From Quillaja saponaria (Eukaryota > Streptophyta > Magnoliopsida > Fabales > Quillajaceae): a stretch of DNA of 64,000 nucleotides. A program made the translations under genes and the position numbers. The DNA is taken from contig CM055607.1 of assembly GCA_029379385.1 (NCBI GenBank), forward strand, positions 4,650,001-4,714,000. The letters are read 5' to 3'. The notes under the pieces were generated by a model that worked only from the letters and a program-made list of their open reading frames with translations, was not told where the DNA came from and did no database searches. Below are positions 47,162 through 59,825 of the stretch, piece after piece (the stretch's first letter is position 1; the number at the start of each line of letters is the position of its first letter).

Positions 47162-49564
47162 TTAGTCGAATTGTAAATCCCCTGTAGCATACTTCTTGGA
47201 CTTGCGATTGTTTATGAAGCCTGCAAGTGTTGAGTTGTAGGAATATCCTTTGATTGCCTTGTATTCTTTCCACCACTGCCTAAAGCTGCTGTGCTCCAAG
47301 AAAATCTCTGGTGACACTGGATAATTCTTGAGTGATTCCATGACATAATCCTCAAAGTCAATCAATTTCTTCTTCTCCACCTCATTAGCTGTATTTCAGC
47401 GATTTACATGAAATGAGAGCCTCCTCAACGTGTGCCCAAAAGCAAGAATCCTCCGCAAGTTAGATGCTACATTCTGTTTCTTGGAAATATTTACACCACT
47501 TGATGGAATTTTCTCTGCATTCAGCCACTGCTCTAATTGTTTATAATGTTCAGATCTTCCTTAAGTCTGGTAGTTGGTACCCTTACCTTTGCAGCATTCA
47601 GCAATGTCTAATGGTTCAACCATCTTTCTGTAAGTATTCCCACCAAATCGCGACCTCGTTAATCATGTCTTTCCGGTAATTTGTGAGGATTTTCTTAAAC
47701 AGGACAACCTCTTGGTCACTTGAGAATTGTTCAGTCTTGTAGCTGTCACAGTATCCTATTTCCTGAGCTTTTGACTCCTTCTTGTACCATCCAAGGTAGG
47801 ACATGTATATTTTATGTCATTTAATTTCTTGAAGGGGTCAATAACCTTCCTCTTCTGGATTATGAATTTCTTTTCCTGCTTTTCTATCTTCTTTGCGAGA
47901 TCTTTCTGATGCTGATGTTGCTTCAAAGAGTTTCAGAAATGAAATAAGAAAGATCTTCAACTCAAAACTACTTGAGAAATAAGAGTTAATGTTTACTAGA
48001 TAATCCTTGATTTATATCATCACATACTGTCACATAAGCATCATAAATAAATGAGGATCAAACTAAAACAAACTGAGCTACCTGCAACTGCACTGATCCA
48101 ATAGCTAGAAGCTGTAAAATGATGCTGGCATGAAACGAATCTGTCACATCTTGGTGCAAAGCTGTAATGTCCTCACAAATTGCCTTTCTGCTGAGATGTT
48201 CCACGATGTTTCCATAGTAAACAGTCTCTAACTCTTCATTTGGATTACCAATTGAGCCCATTGCCACCAAAACTTCCAAAATAGATTCAGGGTTCTCAAA
48301 ACAGGCGCAACCCATTTCAGAACACAAGAGAAGTGTTCCAAAAGGCTTGTCGATACAGGTTTGGGTAGCCTGTCCAGCAGTTGAAGAACTCTGCTGCAAT
48401 ATGAAGAGCCTAGGAACTGGGTCTGGGGGAGAGGCTACATGCAAAAAGCAAGAATCCCATGTCGAGTATTGCAATATGCCTTGTTGCAGGTTTTTGTCAC
48501 CAATAAGGGGTGAGCCGAAAGTGATGCAGAGTGGACTGTTGCTTTTTGATAAATCAATGCTATCTAATAGCCATGTAGTGAAGAAAGAAGCAATTGATCC
48601 ACCAAGAGAAAGTCCCGTGATAATCAATGGGGTTGAGGTTGAGCTGTTGATCTGTTGATCTGTATCACAATACAATATATTCATTTTCAAAATACTAACC
48701 TTCACTTATCAGCTTTTCTCAATTCTTCAATTATCAAAATATCAATTAAGCACAAAACAGCTACAACAGGCTAGATTTGCTAGCTTAGGAGATTCCACTT
48801 ATCTCCTCTTAAAACCCCAATAGACCAAAATAACACTAACTACTACTATTATTATGCATTACCATCTTGGGAGCAAAATAACGACATTGACTGCCATGTG
48901 GTCCATGTCCAATAGACCAATCCAAAAGGTCTATCATCAGAAGAAATTTCTAGTACTATTGCATTCTTCCACTCAAGTTTTACTTTGTGGAACCAAACAA
49001 AAACAGAAGCTGGTAAATCACAGTGATTCCTCATGTATACTAGCAAATTATAAATCAATTGGAAGACTCAATTATAGGATTCCAGGAAATGGGGTTTTTG
49101 CAAACAATTGGAAGACTCAATTAGGCATCAAGGCTATAAGGTTTATCCATCTTACTAGTGTTTAGACATAAAAATAATTGGATACTCTTCAAGGCAAAAA
49201 AGAGATATACCGTTTTCAGTTGACAGGGCTGACTGTGATGAGAGACAAAGAGATCAATTGCTGCTCTGTTAACGGAGAAACTTGGGTTACTTTAGTACAC
49301 AAAAATTCAAAGAAATTCTCTTTAAAATCAGATGATGAAACCAAATCAGCTGCTACTCCTTCTTGAAGATGGTTTTGGCTAGTCACAAATGCTACAATTG
49401 TCAAATGTGAATGCTGCTTGTAAACTATGCATTTAAGTGAGAAAGGCAAAGGCGTGGGTTCATTGGAATTGGTATCCCCATAAAGGTCCGAAATTGCAGT
49501 CCAGGAACGAAGCACAATACCAGAACTCAACGCCAAAGTTGCTAATTCCGATCCACTGCTAAAT
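47162..49564 (-). pseudogene. SAG101-like pseudogene, copy B
   Basis: A longer copy of the SAG101 family. Lipase N-terminal exon about 49207-49564 (SELATLALSSGIVLRSWTAI); lipase core 48082-48659 with PLIITGLSLGGSIASFF, holding the nucleophile Ser, and PLCITFGSPLIGDKNLQQG; EP-domain exons about 47600-47940 and 47162-47580 (SPEIFLEHSSFRQWWKEY near the end). Frame breaks appear in exon 1 before SLCLSSQSALSTEND, after KKLNDIK, before MVEPLDIAE, before EDSCFWAHVEEALI, and before ANEVEKKK. A nonsense TAA lies in YQT-stop-GRSEHY, where copy A has CAA. Both gains and losses of bases occur, so this is a true pseudogene. I could not place an in-phase start exon; MAGASFENI near 49898 is a candidate but its phase does not match. 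Confidence 0.85.
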
Positions 49565-51990
49565 CTACAATTAGAGAAGAAAAATCAAAGATGGGAAAAG
49601 GAGTAAAAGCTAGAAGCTTTGGTTTGCAAATTGCAATCCTGTTCCTTCCCTGGATTCTTAGCATAAAACTATTAAACCCCACAAAAGAAATTTAACCAAA
49701 AATACATTTTCCATTTTTACACGTACAGGGGCGATTCGATCATTATGCTCTACTAAAGGTTCTGTTAAATAGCTTAAAGAAACCAAGAAGACGACGGAGC
49801 ATCCAGCAGACAACATTGTCTAAAAGAGACAAAGGCAACAGCAACATTTAAAATGCCGAGTCTTACATGGGTCATTACCAATGTTTTCAAAGCTAGCGCC
49901 GGCCATTTTGTATGAATGGTAGAGATTCAATTTAGAAGTCCTTCAACTGCATTTAGGTTGAGGCACAATAATCTAATATCCTTTAACATAGGAAAATAAT
50001 AAATAGAAAAACCCCACCTTCCGTGAAGCTTTACTCCATGGATGACAAAAAGTGGTAGGCAAAGACGTAGGACAAGAGGAAAACCCTTAGGAGTTTATAG
50101 GTCAAATTATATTTTGAATATTACTTTTTTGAGTCCCTATGATTTCAGGAATTCGTTAATTAGTACATTTTGTTTTTAATTTCAATTGGATATCACACAT
50201 AATCTTTTTATTTCTAAAGATTTTTGGTGAGAAGGAGTTCCTGATAATCCCCTGGTTTCTTGACATACTCAAGTCAGAAATGAATATTTTAGAATGAGAG
50301 TAAAACAATCAAACAACTTCTTTGAACCTCTACAAACAATAATGTTCAAAAATTCTTGGCAAAATCAAAGAAATGATAAAAATACATGCTTGAGACTCAA
50401 TTAAAATAAAAATAGAATTACAGTGGCAAGTTAAAAAAATAGCTAACCAAGGTGGTCTAAAATGTAATTTAACCAATAAAATAATATCAACAAAAATCAT
50501 ATTTTCATCACAATGCTTATTAGCAGTTGCCAATTAGAACTTGTCACAGCCTCACGGGGAGAAGAGACTGAGTTTTGGACTGCAATCCTGCAAATTGATT
50601 TTTTTTTGGATAGCTCAACCTTCCACAATAGACAACTCATCTGTTCAAGGCCACCTATTTATGAAGGAGGATTGAGATCGCAAGACCTATAAAATTGATA
50701 ACCAAATATGGAAAGGATGTGAGAGAACTTGTTGCAATAGATTTTTGAGGGCTTGGGGCTCCTGCTTCTTCTTTCCTGTCCATTCTTGCAGAACCAGCTA
50801 GAATTGAGTAACAAAACCGAATGATAACAGGAATTACCCATTTGATAGCCATGTTCTGATGTATCTTGTTGAACTGTTGTAGTCACTTGGTTCCCTTTCA
50901 ACTTTCAATTACAATGTCTATGGGTCTCTGCCTTTTTTCTTTTTTTGCCTTTATATAAGCAATTATGCAGTTTGCAATACCTAGGAATGGGAAAATAATT
51001 GTTCCTGGAATCCATCACAAGGTGCAGTGTCTGAATCACTTGTCCTTTTGGACAAATCAACAAGAAATTTACATAATTTTTGCCAGAGATTTGAAAATTG
51101 TAACAGTCTGTATTGTGGCTGGCCTGGTGTTAATACCAAAGAACAGAGTCAGCTGGCTTGTTTTTAAAGAGCCTCATTAATTAACATCTCGTTATACGTA
51201 GAGACTCGAATTGGAATGTTCAATCCGGTTCAATCCGAAAATTACTTTCGATTTTAGTATAGTATTTTAACATTCCGATTATAATAATCTCAGATAATAC
51301 AGTAAAAGAAAAATAAAAAACACAAGAGAAGAAAAAGGTCAAAAAAGAAAAACTAATTTGAACCGTTGAAAATAAAATTAGATAAATATAAAATTGATAT
51401 AAAAAATTATTAATTATTTAAAAAAATATTAATGATAATAATATATATAAAAGAAGTTATCACATCCTGAAAAATATTCTTCTCAACAAACTAATTAAAA
51501 AAACCTACCCTCGTCGTATCGTATTTAGAGATAAACAGCATTCCACGTTCCCATTTCGAATACCACATACATCGGGCGTACTAGGTATTCATTGATTAAC
51601 ATTACCACATAAAATGGTCTGTTCACCAGCATATTTATGTTATGCCCCCTCCCCAGAGAAACCAAAATCGACTGAAGGGGACCAGCCAGCAGAAGCCTGA
51701 TATTGCCAATTACAGCCACACTGCTTGTCTAATGAAGCATAACCATGTACAAAATGTTACAAACAACTAAATTTTATATATATCAGTTGCATCCAGGAAT
51801 CATTCAAATAGAGGTAGACACCAAAAGATTAGTCTTAGGCTAACACAACTTGTGCAGATAACAGCAGCAAGTAGTAAGAGAAAGGACACTGGAAAACCAT
51901 TTATTTTCCCCCCATTCCTACTACAGATTATTTTCTCAAGCTTTCTATAATAGAAGCAGCAAGTCATAGCATAATCCATTTGTTTAAGCC
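49565..51990. other. Intergenic DNA upstream of SAG101 copy B and downstream of the GASA gene
   Basis: Mostly AT-rich. The only coding candidate is the small ORF at 50655-50852. The right end holds the 3' UTR of the GASA gene. Confidence 0.5.
50655..50852 (-). CDS. Possible small secreted peptide, 65 residues
   Basis: I do not recognise this protein. It starts MAIKWVIPVIIRFCYSILAG, a plausible signal peptide. A short polar stretch with KEEAGAPSPQKS follows, and the C-terminus is hydrophobic (YLVINFIGLAISILL). That layout resembles a small GPI-anchored or arabinogalactan-type peptide, though it has too few Pro residues for a typical one. The context helps: TATATAAA lies about 100 bp upstream on the same strand, and AACATGGCT is a good plant start context. 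Another open frame overlaps it. Confidence 0.35.
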   Translation of the reverse strand: MAIKWVIPVIIRFCYSILAGSARMDRKEEAGAPSPQKSIATSSLTSFPYLVINFIGLAISILLHK

Positions 51991-53210
51991 TTAAGGACAC
52001 TTGTATCTGTTGCCGTGGGTCAACATGCTAGTGTAGCACTTGCCACATCTTTCCCTGTTACCATATGTTCCTGGGGGCACACATTTGCAGCGGTCACAAC
52101 ATGTCATGCAAGCTCTCGTACAGACTCTCTTCCTTGAGTGTAGCATACACCTCTTATCACATAGTGGGATGCAATCTGCTCACAAAATTACCCAACATTT
52201 ATCAGAAAAAACTCACTAAACAATGACTATTGAATGAATAACAAGACATTATACCTTTTATTGATCTAACTATGGGTAGTGGTGAAACTGGAGAAACAGG
52301 TGGCTTCAACGGGGGCAAAGGAGTGGGCGGCCCGACCGGAGGCAGGGGAGGGGGTTGCTTAACAGGTGGTGCAGGATAAGGTGCCTTAACTGGAGATGGA
52401 GGCGGTGTTTTCCCAAGTGGTGGAGTGGGTGCCTTCACTGGAACTGGAGGCAGGGGAGGGGGTAGCTTAACTGTTGGGGCAGGATATGGTGCCTTAACTG
52501 GAGATGGAGGAGGCGGTGCTTTCCCAAGTGGTGGAGTAGGTGCCTTTACTGGAACTGGAGGAGGGGCTGCCTTTACTGAGGCTGGAGGAGGAGAAGCTGA
52601 CTTCACTGGGGCTGGTGGAGGTGTCCTCAGTGGAGGCAGAGTATAAGGTGGCTGTGATACTGGGACTTTAGCATAGTTAGCCTGTACCAAGTAGACGAAT
52701 TTTATTATCTCAATCAAGTAAGTTGTTTTCTTCACTAAATAAGGTGGTAAAAGTATATAACTAAAGGGGCCTATTTATTTGATACAAGGAGACTAAATAG
52801 AAAATTTGAAGGAACCAATAAACAAAGAGCTGATTAAATTTTACAAAATGTAAGAAGGGTTTAAGTTTCTGGTTGAACTTCTATTTTTAAGATTAGAAGA
52901 TGACCTTGCATACCAACAAAACAAAGAAAGCAAGAAAAACAAAAAAAATAAAGAACTGTAGTAATAGTATCAATCTTACCGTTATCTTGAGTTCTTCATC
53001 ATTTGCAGAAGCCTACAGAAGATATTGGGTGTACACGTTTAGACCCCCAAAGGCCCAAACTAAGAAAATCAGAACCTTCTAAAAACAAAACCAAGTAAAT
53101 TGCTAGCCTGTGTTTGTGTGTTTTGTGCTTGTAACCGGGTTTGTGAAACATACCTTCGTAGTGACTAGTAGGAATGTAGCCAACAGTAGCAGAGCAACTT
53201 TGAAGGCCAT
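51991..53210 (-). CDS. GASA14: GASA14-type gibberellin-regulated protein with proline-rich domain
   Basis: A secreted cysteine-rich protein of the Snakin/GASA family. In Arabidopsis, GASA14 acts in growth and in limiting reactive oxygen species. Four exons join in phase: 53154-53210, 52980-53012, 52255-52681 and 51991-52175, giving 233 residues. Residues 1-21 are a signal peptide (MAFKVALLLLATFLL). Residues about 33-165 are a Pro/Lys/Val-rich wall-type domain with repeats such as PVKAPTPPLGK and PVKAPYPAP. Residues 173-233 are the GASA domain with all 12 Cys, including CMTCCDRCKCVPPGTYGN and ending HGNRYKCP. The proline-rich domain contains a 108-bp internal duplication. A TATTTATA-like box lies about 80 bp upstream. 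Confidence 0.94.
52341..52556 (-). repeat. 108-bp tandem duplication in the GASA14 proline-rich domain
   Basis: The blocks starting near 52341 and 52449, and the shared GGTGCCTTAACTGGAGATGG at 52380 and 52488, show a period of 108 bp (36 residues). The copies differ by a few substitutions and 3-bp indels that keep the frame. Confidence 0.8.
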
Positions 53211-56138
53211 TGGAGAAGAGGACCGGAGAGACTGCAACAGAAGCCGAGAGCTAACTAATTAGTTAATGTTAATCCAACTTGGGTGTAATATAAATAGAGC
53301 TGAAGGGAGTAGGCTAGTCTAGATAAATAAATACAATGGAATTAATGAATACAATTAAATTACAAATGCAGGCATCACCAGATCACTGAGATATGAGTTA
53401 TGCCTTGCTGTCTCAAACTTTGACTCAAAAGTCTTCGACCCACGTGCCTAAAGGACTGTGTATGCTAAACTAGCATATCTCATACTGTGTCTTACAAATA
53501 AATCTATCATCTACCAAACGAGGGCTGTCTTGGGCAGGTCTAAAATAGTCCTGACTGAGTTAGGTTTTAGCCTCTCCCCCAATCCACTTGGTAATTAACA
53601 CTATTAGTTTGTAAATATAAATAACTTAAATAGTGAATAATTATTTATTTATAATTATAATTTTATATTATTTACTGTTGATTTATTTTATAATCTTATA
53701 ATATAAACCTATCATCTTAAATTAAAGAATTCTCAACTAATTTATCCAAATATTTCATGTCACTGTTTGTTGAATTTTAATAACATATGAGTGGAGAGAG
53801 AAAATTCTTTTTTTTTTATGTATTTATTTTTAGCGTATCTCTTCCATGTTATGTCTCATTTTAATATGATTGACTATAAGTAATTACTGTTTATTATTAT
53901 TGTACATCGATATATTATTTTAATAAAATTTAACATTAGTATTTTTAATTTTAAGAAATCTGAAAATTCTAATATAGTCTCAAAACTTAAGTATCTTATA
54001 TTTTCTAGATTTTTTGTTATTTTTATTGAGAAGTTAAATATATTTAATTATTTATCTTAGAATACATCTAGTGAGTTATGATTTACGAGACAAAAATAGA
54101 AAGATTATCTCACGAATATCTTAACTGATATTTCAATTCTCGATCAACACACTAGGAAAAAGGTCAATGCCTAGTTATGCATGGGCATGCTCTACTTTGA
54201 GGACATAATCATAGTCACACATTAGTTCAAAAACATGATTTTATTTCAGTTCAGAATTATAATGATGCTAAATAGGTTGACTCTCAATTTGTCAAAAAAA
54301 ACTACGACATGATATTATATATTTATGGGAGAAAATTTTATTTCATAAAAAAATAAAAACAAATTATTATTGCAAGATCTAGTATTAATTCTGAATAATG
54401 ACTATGACTCATATTACTGTTAAATTGATTTGGTGTAATAATATGTTAGAATAACTTAGATTTCAACACTTAAAATCTATGAAATCATTATGTGATAATC
54501 AAACTGCTTTACACTTTCTATCTAGTTTTTCCTAAACGTATAAAATATATAAAAGTTATCTATCTTTTCGTTTGTGAAAAAATTTATAAATAATATAATC
54601 AATATCATATATGAATATCAATTAACAAATCTATTCACATAATCTTTGACATGATTCTAATTCTTACTTAACAAGTTTAAAATATATAATCTATATACTT
54701 TAGCTTTAGAGAAATTATTAAAAGTACATATAAATAACTTAATTAGTATGTTAATCTTTTCTAACTTATTTTTTTTTATCGTGTACAATTGATTTATTTA
54801 TATTTTACACAATCTTAAATATAAAACATTATCTTAGTTTGAGAAAATTTTATCCAATTTATCGAAATAATTCGGTGTCACTCTATTAAACTTTTACAAA
54901 CACAGGCATTAACTAGGCAATCAAAGCAACCCACACGTGACCCGATATGGAGCATGTGGGCCAATCCATGGCTGTCACCTTACTGGTAATTTTTCTTTTT
55001 CATCAATATTATTTGAGGGAAACAGCAGTGGCACAGCTATGTAAAAGCAAAATAAGGTGCAGTCTGCAGAATTAACAATTATCGTGTCGGCAATGTTTTT
55101 AGGAAGTTGTGCCAAAGATGGAAGTATCTAACTTGCACTGTGTTATGGGTATAATTGCCTACAGCTGTGTGGTGAATAATTGGCTTCCAAATGACAATGA
55201 GCAAAAGAAAGGAAAGAAATCATAAGCAGTGGAATGTAAAACCAAAAAGAAAGAAGCATGAACTGTAATATTCTCATGGGATTCAGACATGTGTTTTACA
55301 TTGCAGTCCAACTATTTACCAAGAAGATTGAAGAACCAAATTGCAAATCTAACATGTACCTTATATAGAAGGCCCTAGGATGACTGCCCGCCTAGATCAT
55401 CGTTTCCTAACAACATAGTACTAATAATTTACTCACTGCAATATGTTTTATTTTTCTTCTTCACAGGTGATAACATGTGGGATGCCATACTTTAAGAGCA
55501 TTCGTCAAAATTATCAATGGAGCTCGATTGCTTAGAGATGGACCTAGAAAGATCTACTCAGTGCGTGTATAGCCACTCCTATTCTATTGACTTCAGGCAT
55601 TGGTCCAAATCAAAGTGAGGTACACCCTTTGTAAAGTACTTGTCAATGACTTGACTCAATAAATAAATCAGTTTGCACGCTCGCTTTTAGCTGTCAAATC
55701 TGACTATCCGAACCAGCCTAGGCAAACAAGCCTTTTTCTTTTTTTTTCCCCATTACTTGTGTTGCGTGAAATAAAATTTGTACTTACAAGATTTTACAGA
55801 ATTTTTTCATTAAATAAGGAAGTAATGGAATAGCAGGGGCCTGTCAATGCACCTGCAAATTATTAGTCCACCTAATAACGCACTATGATACAAATGAATA
55901 CTCGTAACATTATGGGCAGCAGCCAGGGCATGATGAGAAGCCAAATTCCTTCTTCATGTTCATTGTTTGATCCAACTGTTTGGATAACTAGAAGATACAA
56001 CAAAGGTAGCACAATTTGAATGATCCATTGTCAAAAACTCATGAGTGCTAACAAACGACTAGGAGGAAATGAAAAATGAAGATTCACTGATGCAGTTCAT
56101 CTCTTGATTTTGTAATTTCTTATACCATTCCAAAAGAT
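53211..56138. other. Intergenic, GASA14 promoter to the HMA-like gene
   Basis: Very AT-rich from about 53600 to 54900, where a diverged direct repeat of about 170 bp occurs (near 53610-53780 and 54715-54900). The part from 54900 to 56138 is less AT-rich but shows no gene. Confidence 0.45.
53610..54900 (+). repeat. Diverged direct repeat pair about 1.1 kb apart
   Basis: Both ends contain ATATAAATAACTTAA, then a TTGATTTATTT..AATCTTA..ATAAA segment, then TTTATCC..TAT..AAAT..TTC..GTGTCACT or TGTCACTG. The order is kept and the spacing is similar. The layout recalls terminal repeats of a small non-autonomous element, but the high AT content makes chance similarity possible. Confidence 0.35.
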
Positions 56139-59125
56139 CTAGGCAATGCCATCTTCTTTTTCATCAAAACTCAAATTCAGAGTTTGTAACTTGAAGTTTG
56201 AACCCTGTATAGCCTCAATCAAACTGGAAGCCACCCCTGTAGCTTGGACTGTTGTCTGTTTTTTCAACTAAATGATACAGTAGAAAGGGAAAATTAATGG
56301 AGCTGGAGTTTCAAGATCTCTTTCTGAAGTATGCAGAGTTGTGATCATGATTTAAAAAGATCATTAACAAAGAGACTTAGTACTAAGAGATATTAGACCA
56401 TTCTGGTAGCATACAACAAGCAGTTAATAATTAACTAACTGATCTAATATTTAATTAACTAATTAATTGTTGGCAAGGTGATCAACAGGATTACACAATC
56501 GAAACAGAAGCTTAGGCAAGACTTCTATTAAGGATACCACATTTTGTGCATATCCCATTTTTGCAATTGACATTCTCTATTAAACTGCAATCCGGAAATA
56601 GTATCAAGAGACAATTACTCTGAACATACCTCTACACTTGCTATACCCTCAACAACTTGAACTTTCAAATTGGTAATGCCCTCTGTCTCCTGGAAAATAA
56701 TGCATACATAAACAAGTGTAAAGGTCAATATGCCGGAAAATAATTAATTCACGGAATAAAATGTTTCTACGAGTAAGAAATTTTTTCTTTCTTTATAGCT
56801 ATGCCTATCACACATAAGAGCTTGATACTGGATATATCAACAAGAGACATAAATAACATTGATTACAATTCTTGCTCACCGAACGATTGCCATTCACTTA
56901 ATTGTCAAAGTAGATATTCTGTATTAAATGCTATTGTCAAAAAAAAAAAAAAAAAAAAAACGCAAAGAAAGCAATAGTTTTTTTTACTTTCACCCATATC
57001 TTCTATTCATCCTTTGATCCCCTGTTACATTCCCATACCAGGTACCAGTAGTAGTTCCCCCATTACAATTCAATTCTTTGGTAAAGTTAGGTTTGTGATC
57101 TCAGATAGACTATGCTGCATTAAAATAGTAGTCCGAGATTTGAGATTGTATTTACCAGATTAACATTAAAATAAATCTAGGGCCAGATAACTGTTATATT
57201 ATGATTCAAACCCCATTTCAGGTACCTTCATCAAATTTACCTGCATACAAAAATTTCATCCTGTCCCTCCCATACAAACAATACTGCACATATTTTCTCT
57301 CTGTAGATAATCTTATTAACAGAGTTAACATTAATTTCGATTATAAGAAATACCATGTTAACCACGGAATTTAAAATAACAGTCAACAAAGTGGTCACAG
57401 AGAAAAACTATAAGCACGAGAGAGATAATGGATCTACCTCTAAGGCTTTGGTAACAGTAGGAATTGCTGTTTCATTCATTGTGCCCTCCGCCTTCAAGTG
57501 TGCAAAAGGTAACTCGTTAGTTAGTCTTAATGAAAGTACTATGAAGTATGAACCAGTTAGTTTTAAAAGGAAACACAACTCGTGCATAAAAATCTGTCAA
57601 ACCAAGAGGGTGGACTATGAAACCATTAGGTCTCTTGGGCAAAGGTTGCGCAATCCTAATTATTTGAACTAAAATGACACTTGTAGGCACAGCATGCACA
57701 TTAGGAAGTTACCATGAAAGGGAAAAATCAATACTCAATTCAAGTCTAAATCTTGCTCCAATATTTGTTTGTGCCATGGAAAATGATTTCTGGAAAACTT
57801 TTTCAGCATTTTCTGGTGTTTGGTGCATGGTTCTACAGAAATTCACCGTTCAAGAGGCAGAAAATGACTTCATCTTCTGAGAAGGCGCAAGTCATTTTCC
57901 AGAACAAACTCTCAAGTCTCCTAAATCACCTTTTTAGCAGCAATCAGCTGTCCGCTGCCTACAACCACAGTAAAAATTCTATTACCAACCACTTTCTCAG
58001 GCATGATTGTTAATTACCTGCTAGTTCCTTTTACCGTCCTGTATACACCAAACACTGAAAATTGGTGAAGATATATATATATATCACTATTTTAGGAAAC
58101 ATTTTCTGTGGATATCATTTTCCCCTACCATGTTATTTTCAGCGAAAAGATGGTGCCTTAGATTCTCATTAACTTTTTATTCTAACCTTAGTATCTCACA
58201 AGTTTGGCATTATCTCATTAGTTGATTATCATTTGAACCATCCTGCTTTCGTTTATCCTAAAAAATTTGAACATTAGAGTAGTTGGAGTGGACATAGCTC
58301 TGTTTCAGTTATAAGTAAGACCATGAAATAAGTTGCGAGGATGATATGAATCAAAGAAAAGTTCATTTCTATCTCCCACTCCTATATATATATATATATA
58401 TACCTTGTATTCTCCCTATTCTTCAAATTCTGTCTTCTCCAGACTTTTTATCTTTCCTATTTACTCTCTCAAAATCCCAAATCTTCTTTCACTAATGCAC
58501 CTACCAGTCTCCCACATAACAATTTTAGTTGCACAACAGTGAACATTGCTTGGTCAGTTCAACACCATATGTGCAAAGAGTATGCTTCTTTAGTAACAAA
58601 GAGCCTAAAACTTGTTACTTGGTCAATTACGGGAATTGCATTCACAAGCATAACCCAAAAAAGTACATAATCACAATAGCCATGGGAATAGAGAATTGAC
58701 TAAATTCAATCCCAAATTTGAATGAAAGAATTCCAATTGAATTAAATTGCAGTGTTCTAAAGGGATAACTCACACAAACATATACAGTGAAGTAACGAAG
58801 GTACCTGAAAGAGCATGGTGAGAGTGTCAGAAGGCGAAACGGGGACCACAACAGGCACCTGTTCGGACGATGAAGCTTCTTCTTGTTCGTTGCTCACTTC
58901 TTCTTCTTGTGCTATCTGGGTTTCTTCATACACCGACTTCACAATTCTTTGTCCACGGGCAATACTATTACTCTGGGCCTTCACGGTCAACTGCTTGAGA
59001 AAAGAATTGGCCATGACATGGGTCTGGAAGTGAACGTTTCGACCCGGAAGTGAAAGAGAAGGACTTGGAATTTTAGACGCAGAGAAAATTGAGTGCAGGG
59101 ACGAAAATGCAGAGTCTGCGGCCAT
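56139..59125 (-). CDS. Plastid-targeted protein with HMA-like C-terminal domain
   Basis: Four exons join in phase: 58805-59125, 57438-57491, 56630-56689 and 56139-56267, giving 187 residues. The N-terminus MAADSAFSSLHSIFSASK, rich in Ser and basic residues, looks like a plastid transit peptide. An acidic Glu/Ser-rich linker follows (about 70-90), then a conserved domain (about 96-175) with MNETAIPTVTKALEE, TNLKVQVVEGIASVE and VASSLIEAIQGSNFKLQTL. The order of strands and helices fits the ferredoxin-like fold of heavy-metal-associated (HMA) domains, but the CxxC metal site is missing, so metal transport is unlikely. No function is assigned. Introns 1-3 are long (1.3, 0.7 and 0.4 kb). No breaks. 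Confidence 0.8.
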
Positions 59126-59825
59126 TTTTAGCCAGTATGAGTGATTTTTCCAGTTCCAAGAGGATAAAACAGTTTGCTAAGGCTTAGTGGGTTAAAGTCT
59201 AACGCCAGCAATGTGGTTGGTCGTTTACCCTTTCTATACACAATACTCAGAACATAGTAAACGACTATCTTTTTGGGTATTTTACAGCCTCATTGTTCAC
59301 AATGGATGGTAATGATGGTAATAATCCTCTGATGTACACAATACCGTATGTGTTATTTGAAACAGAACATAGCTAGAGCTGGCAATACTAATCCTAAAAC
59401 TAAAAACAAGTCCTAGATTTTAGTACAACAAAAAAATGAAAAATATTTCCAAATGCAGCAGCTTTTTATTATTTTTGGGTACAGAAAGCAACAGCTTTTT
59501 GCATAACTGGGAATCCATGAAAACAAAGGTATTACAGTTCTTTCAATATTTGAAGTATATTACTTCTTTTTCAACAAAAAGAAAAGACAGAAAACAGATT
59601 CTTTTTCAATTAATACTCAATCCCATATTATATATGACAGCTATCAACTCTGCTTTTATAACTGATTCCTTCCTTGCTGATCCAGTTACAAAATGAATAA
59701 AATCTGACATGAACACCAGTTTCAGCTCCCTATTGAGTTGCCCAAGAACTGGAAAATTTTCCCTTCAACACTTCATTAATTTGCTGTCGAAAATAACGAA
59801 TTAAATAATTTGCATCCTTTCCATT
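59126..59825. other. HMA-like gene promoter and CSLC4 3' flank
   Basis: The two genes are in tandem on the minus strand, 700 bp apart. This interval contains the CSLC4 3' UTR and the promoter of the HMA-like gene. I see no further feature. Confidence 0.5.

Noticed and set aside
52425..52646. Plus-strand Gly-rich ORF over the GASA14 proline-rich region
   Set aside because: It is the antisense reading of Pro-rich codons and has no signal peptide or splice context.
54150..54180. CACTAGGAAAAA as a CACTA transposon terminus
   Set aside because: No matching inverted end, subterminal repeats or transposase nearby.
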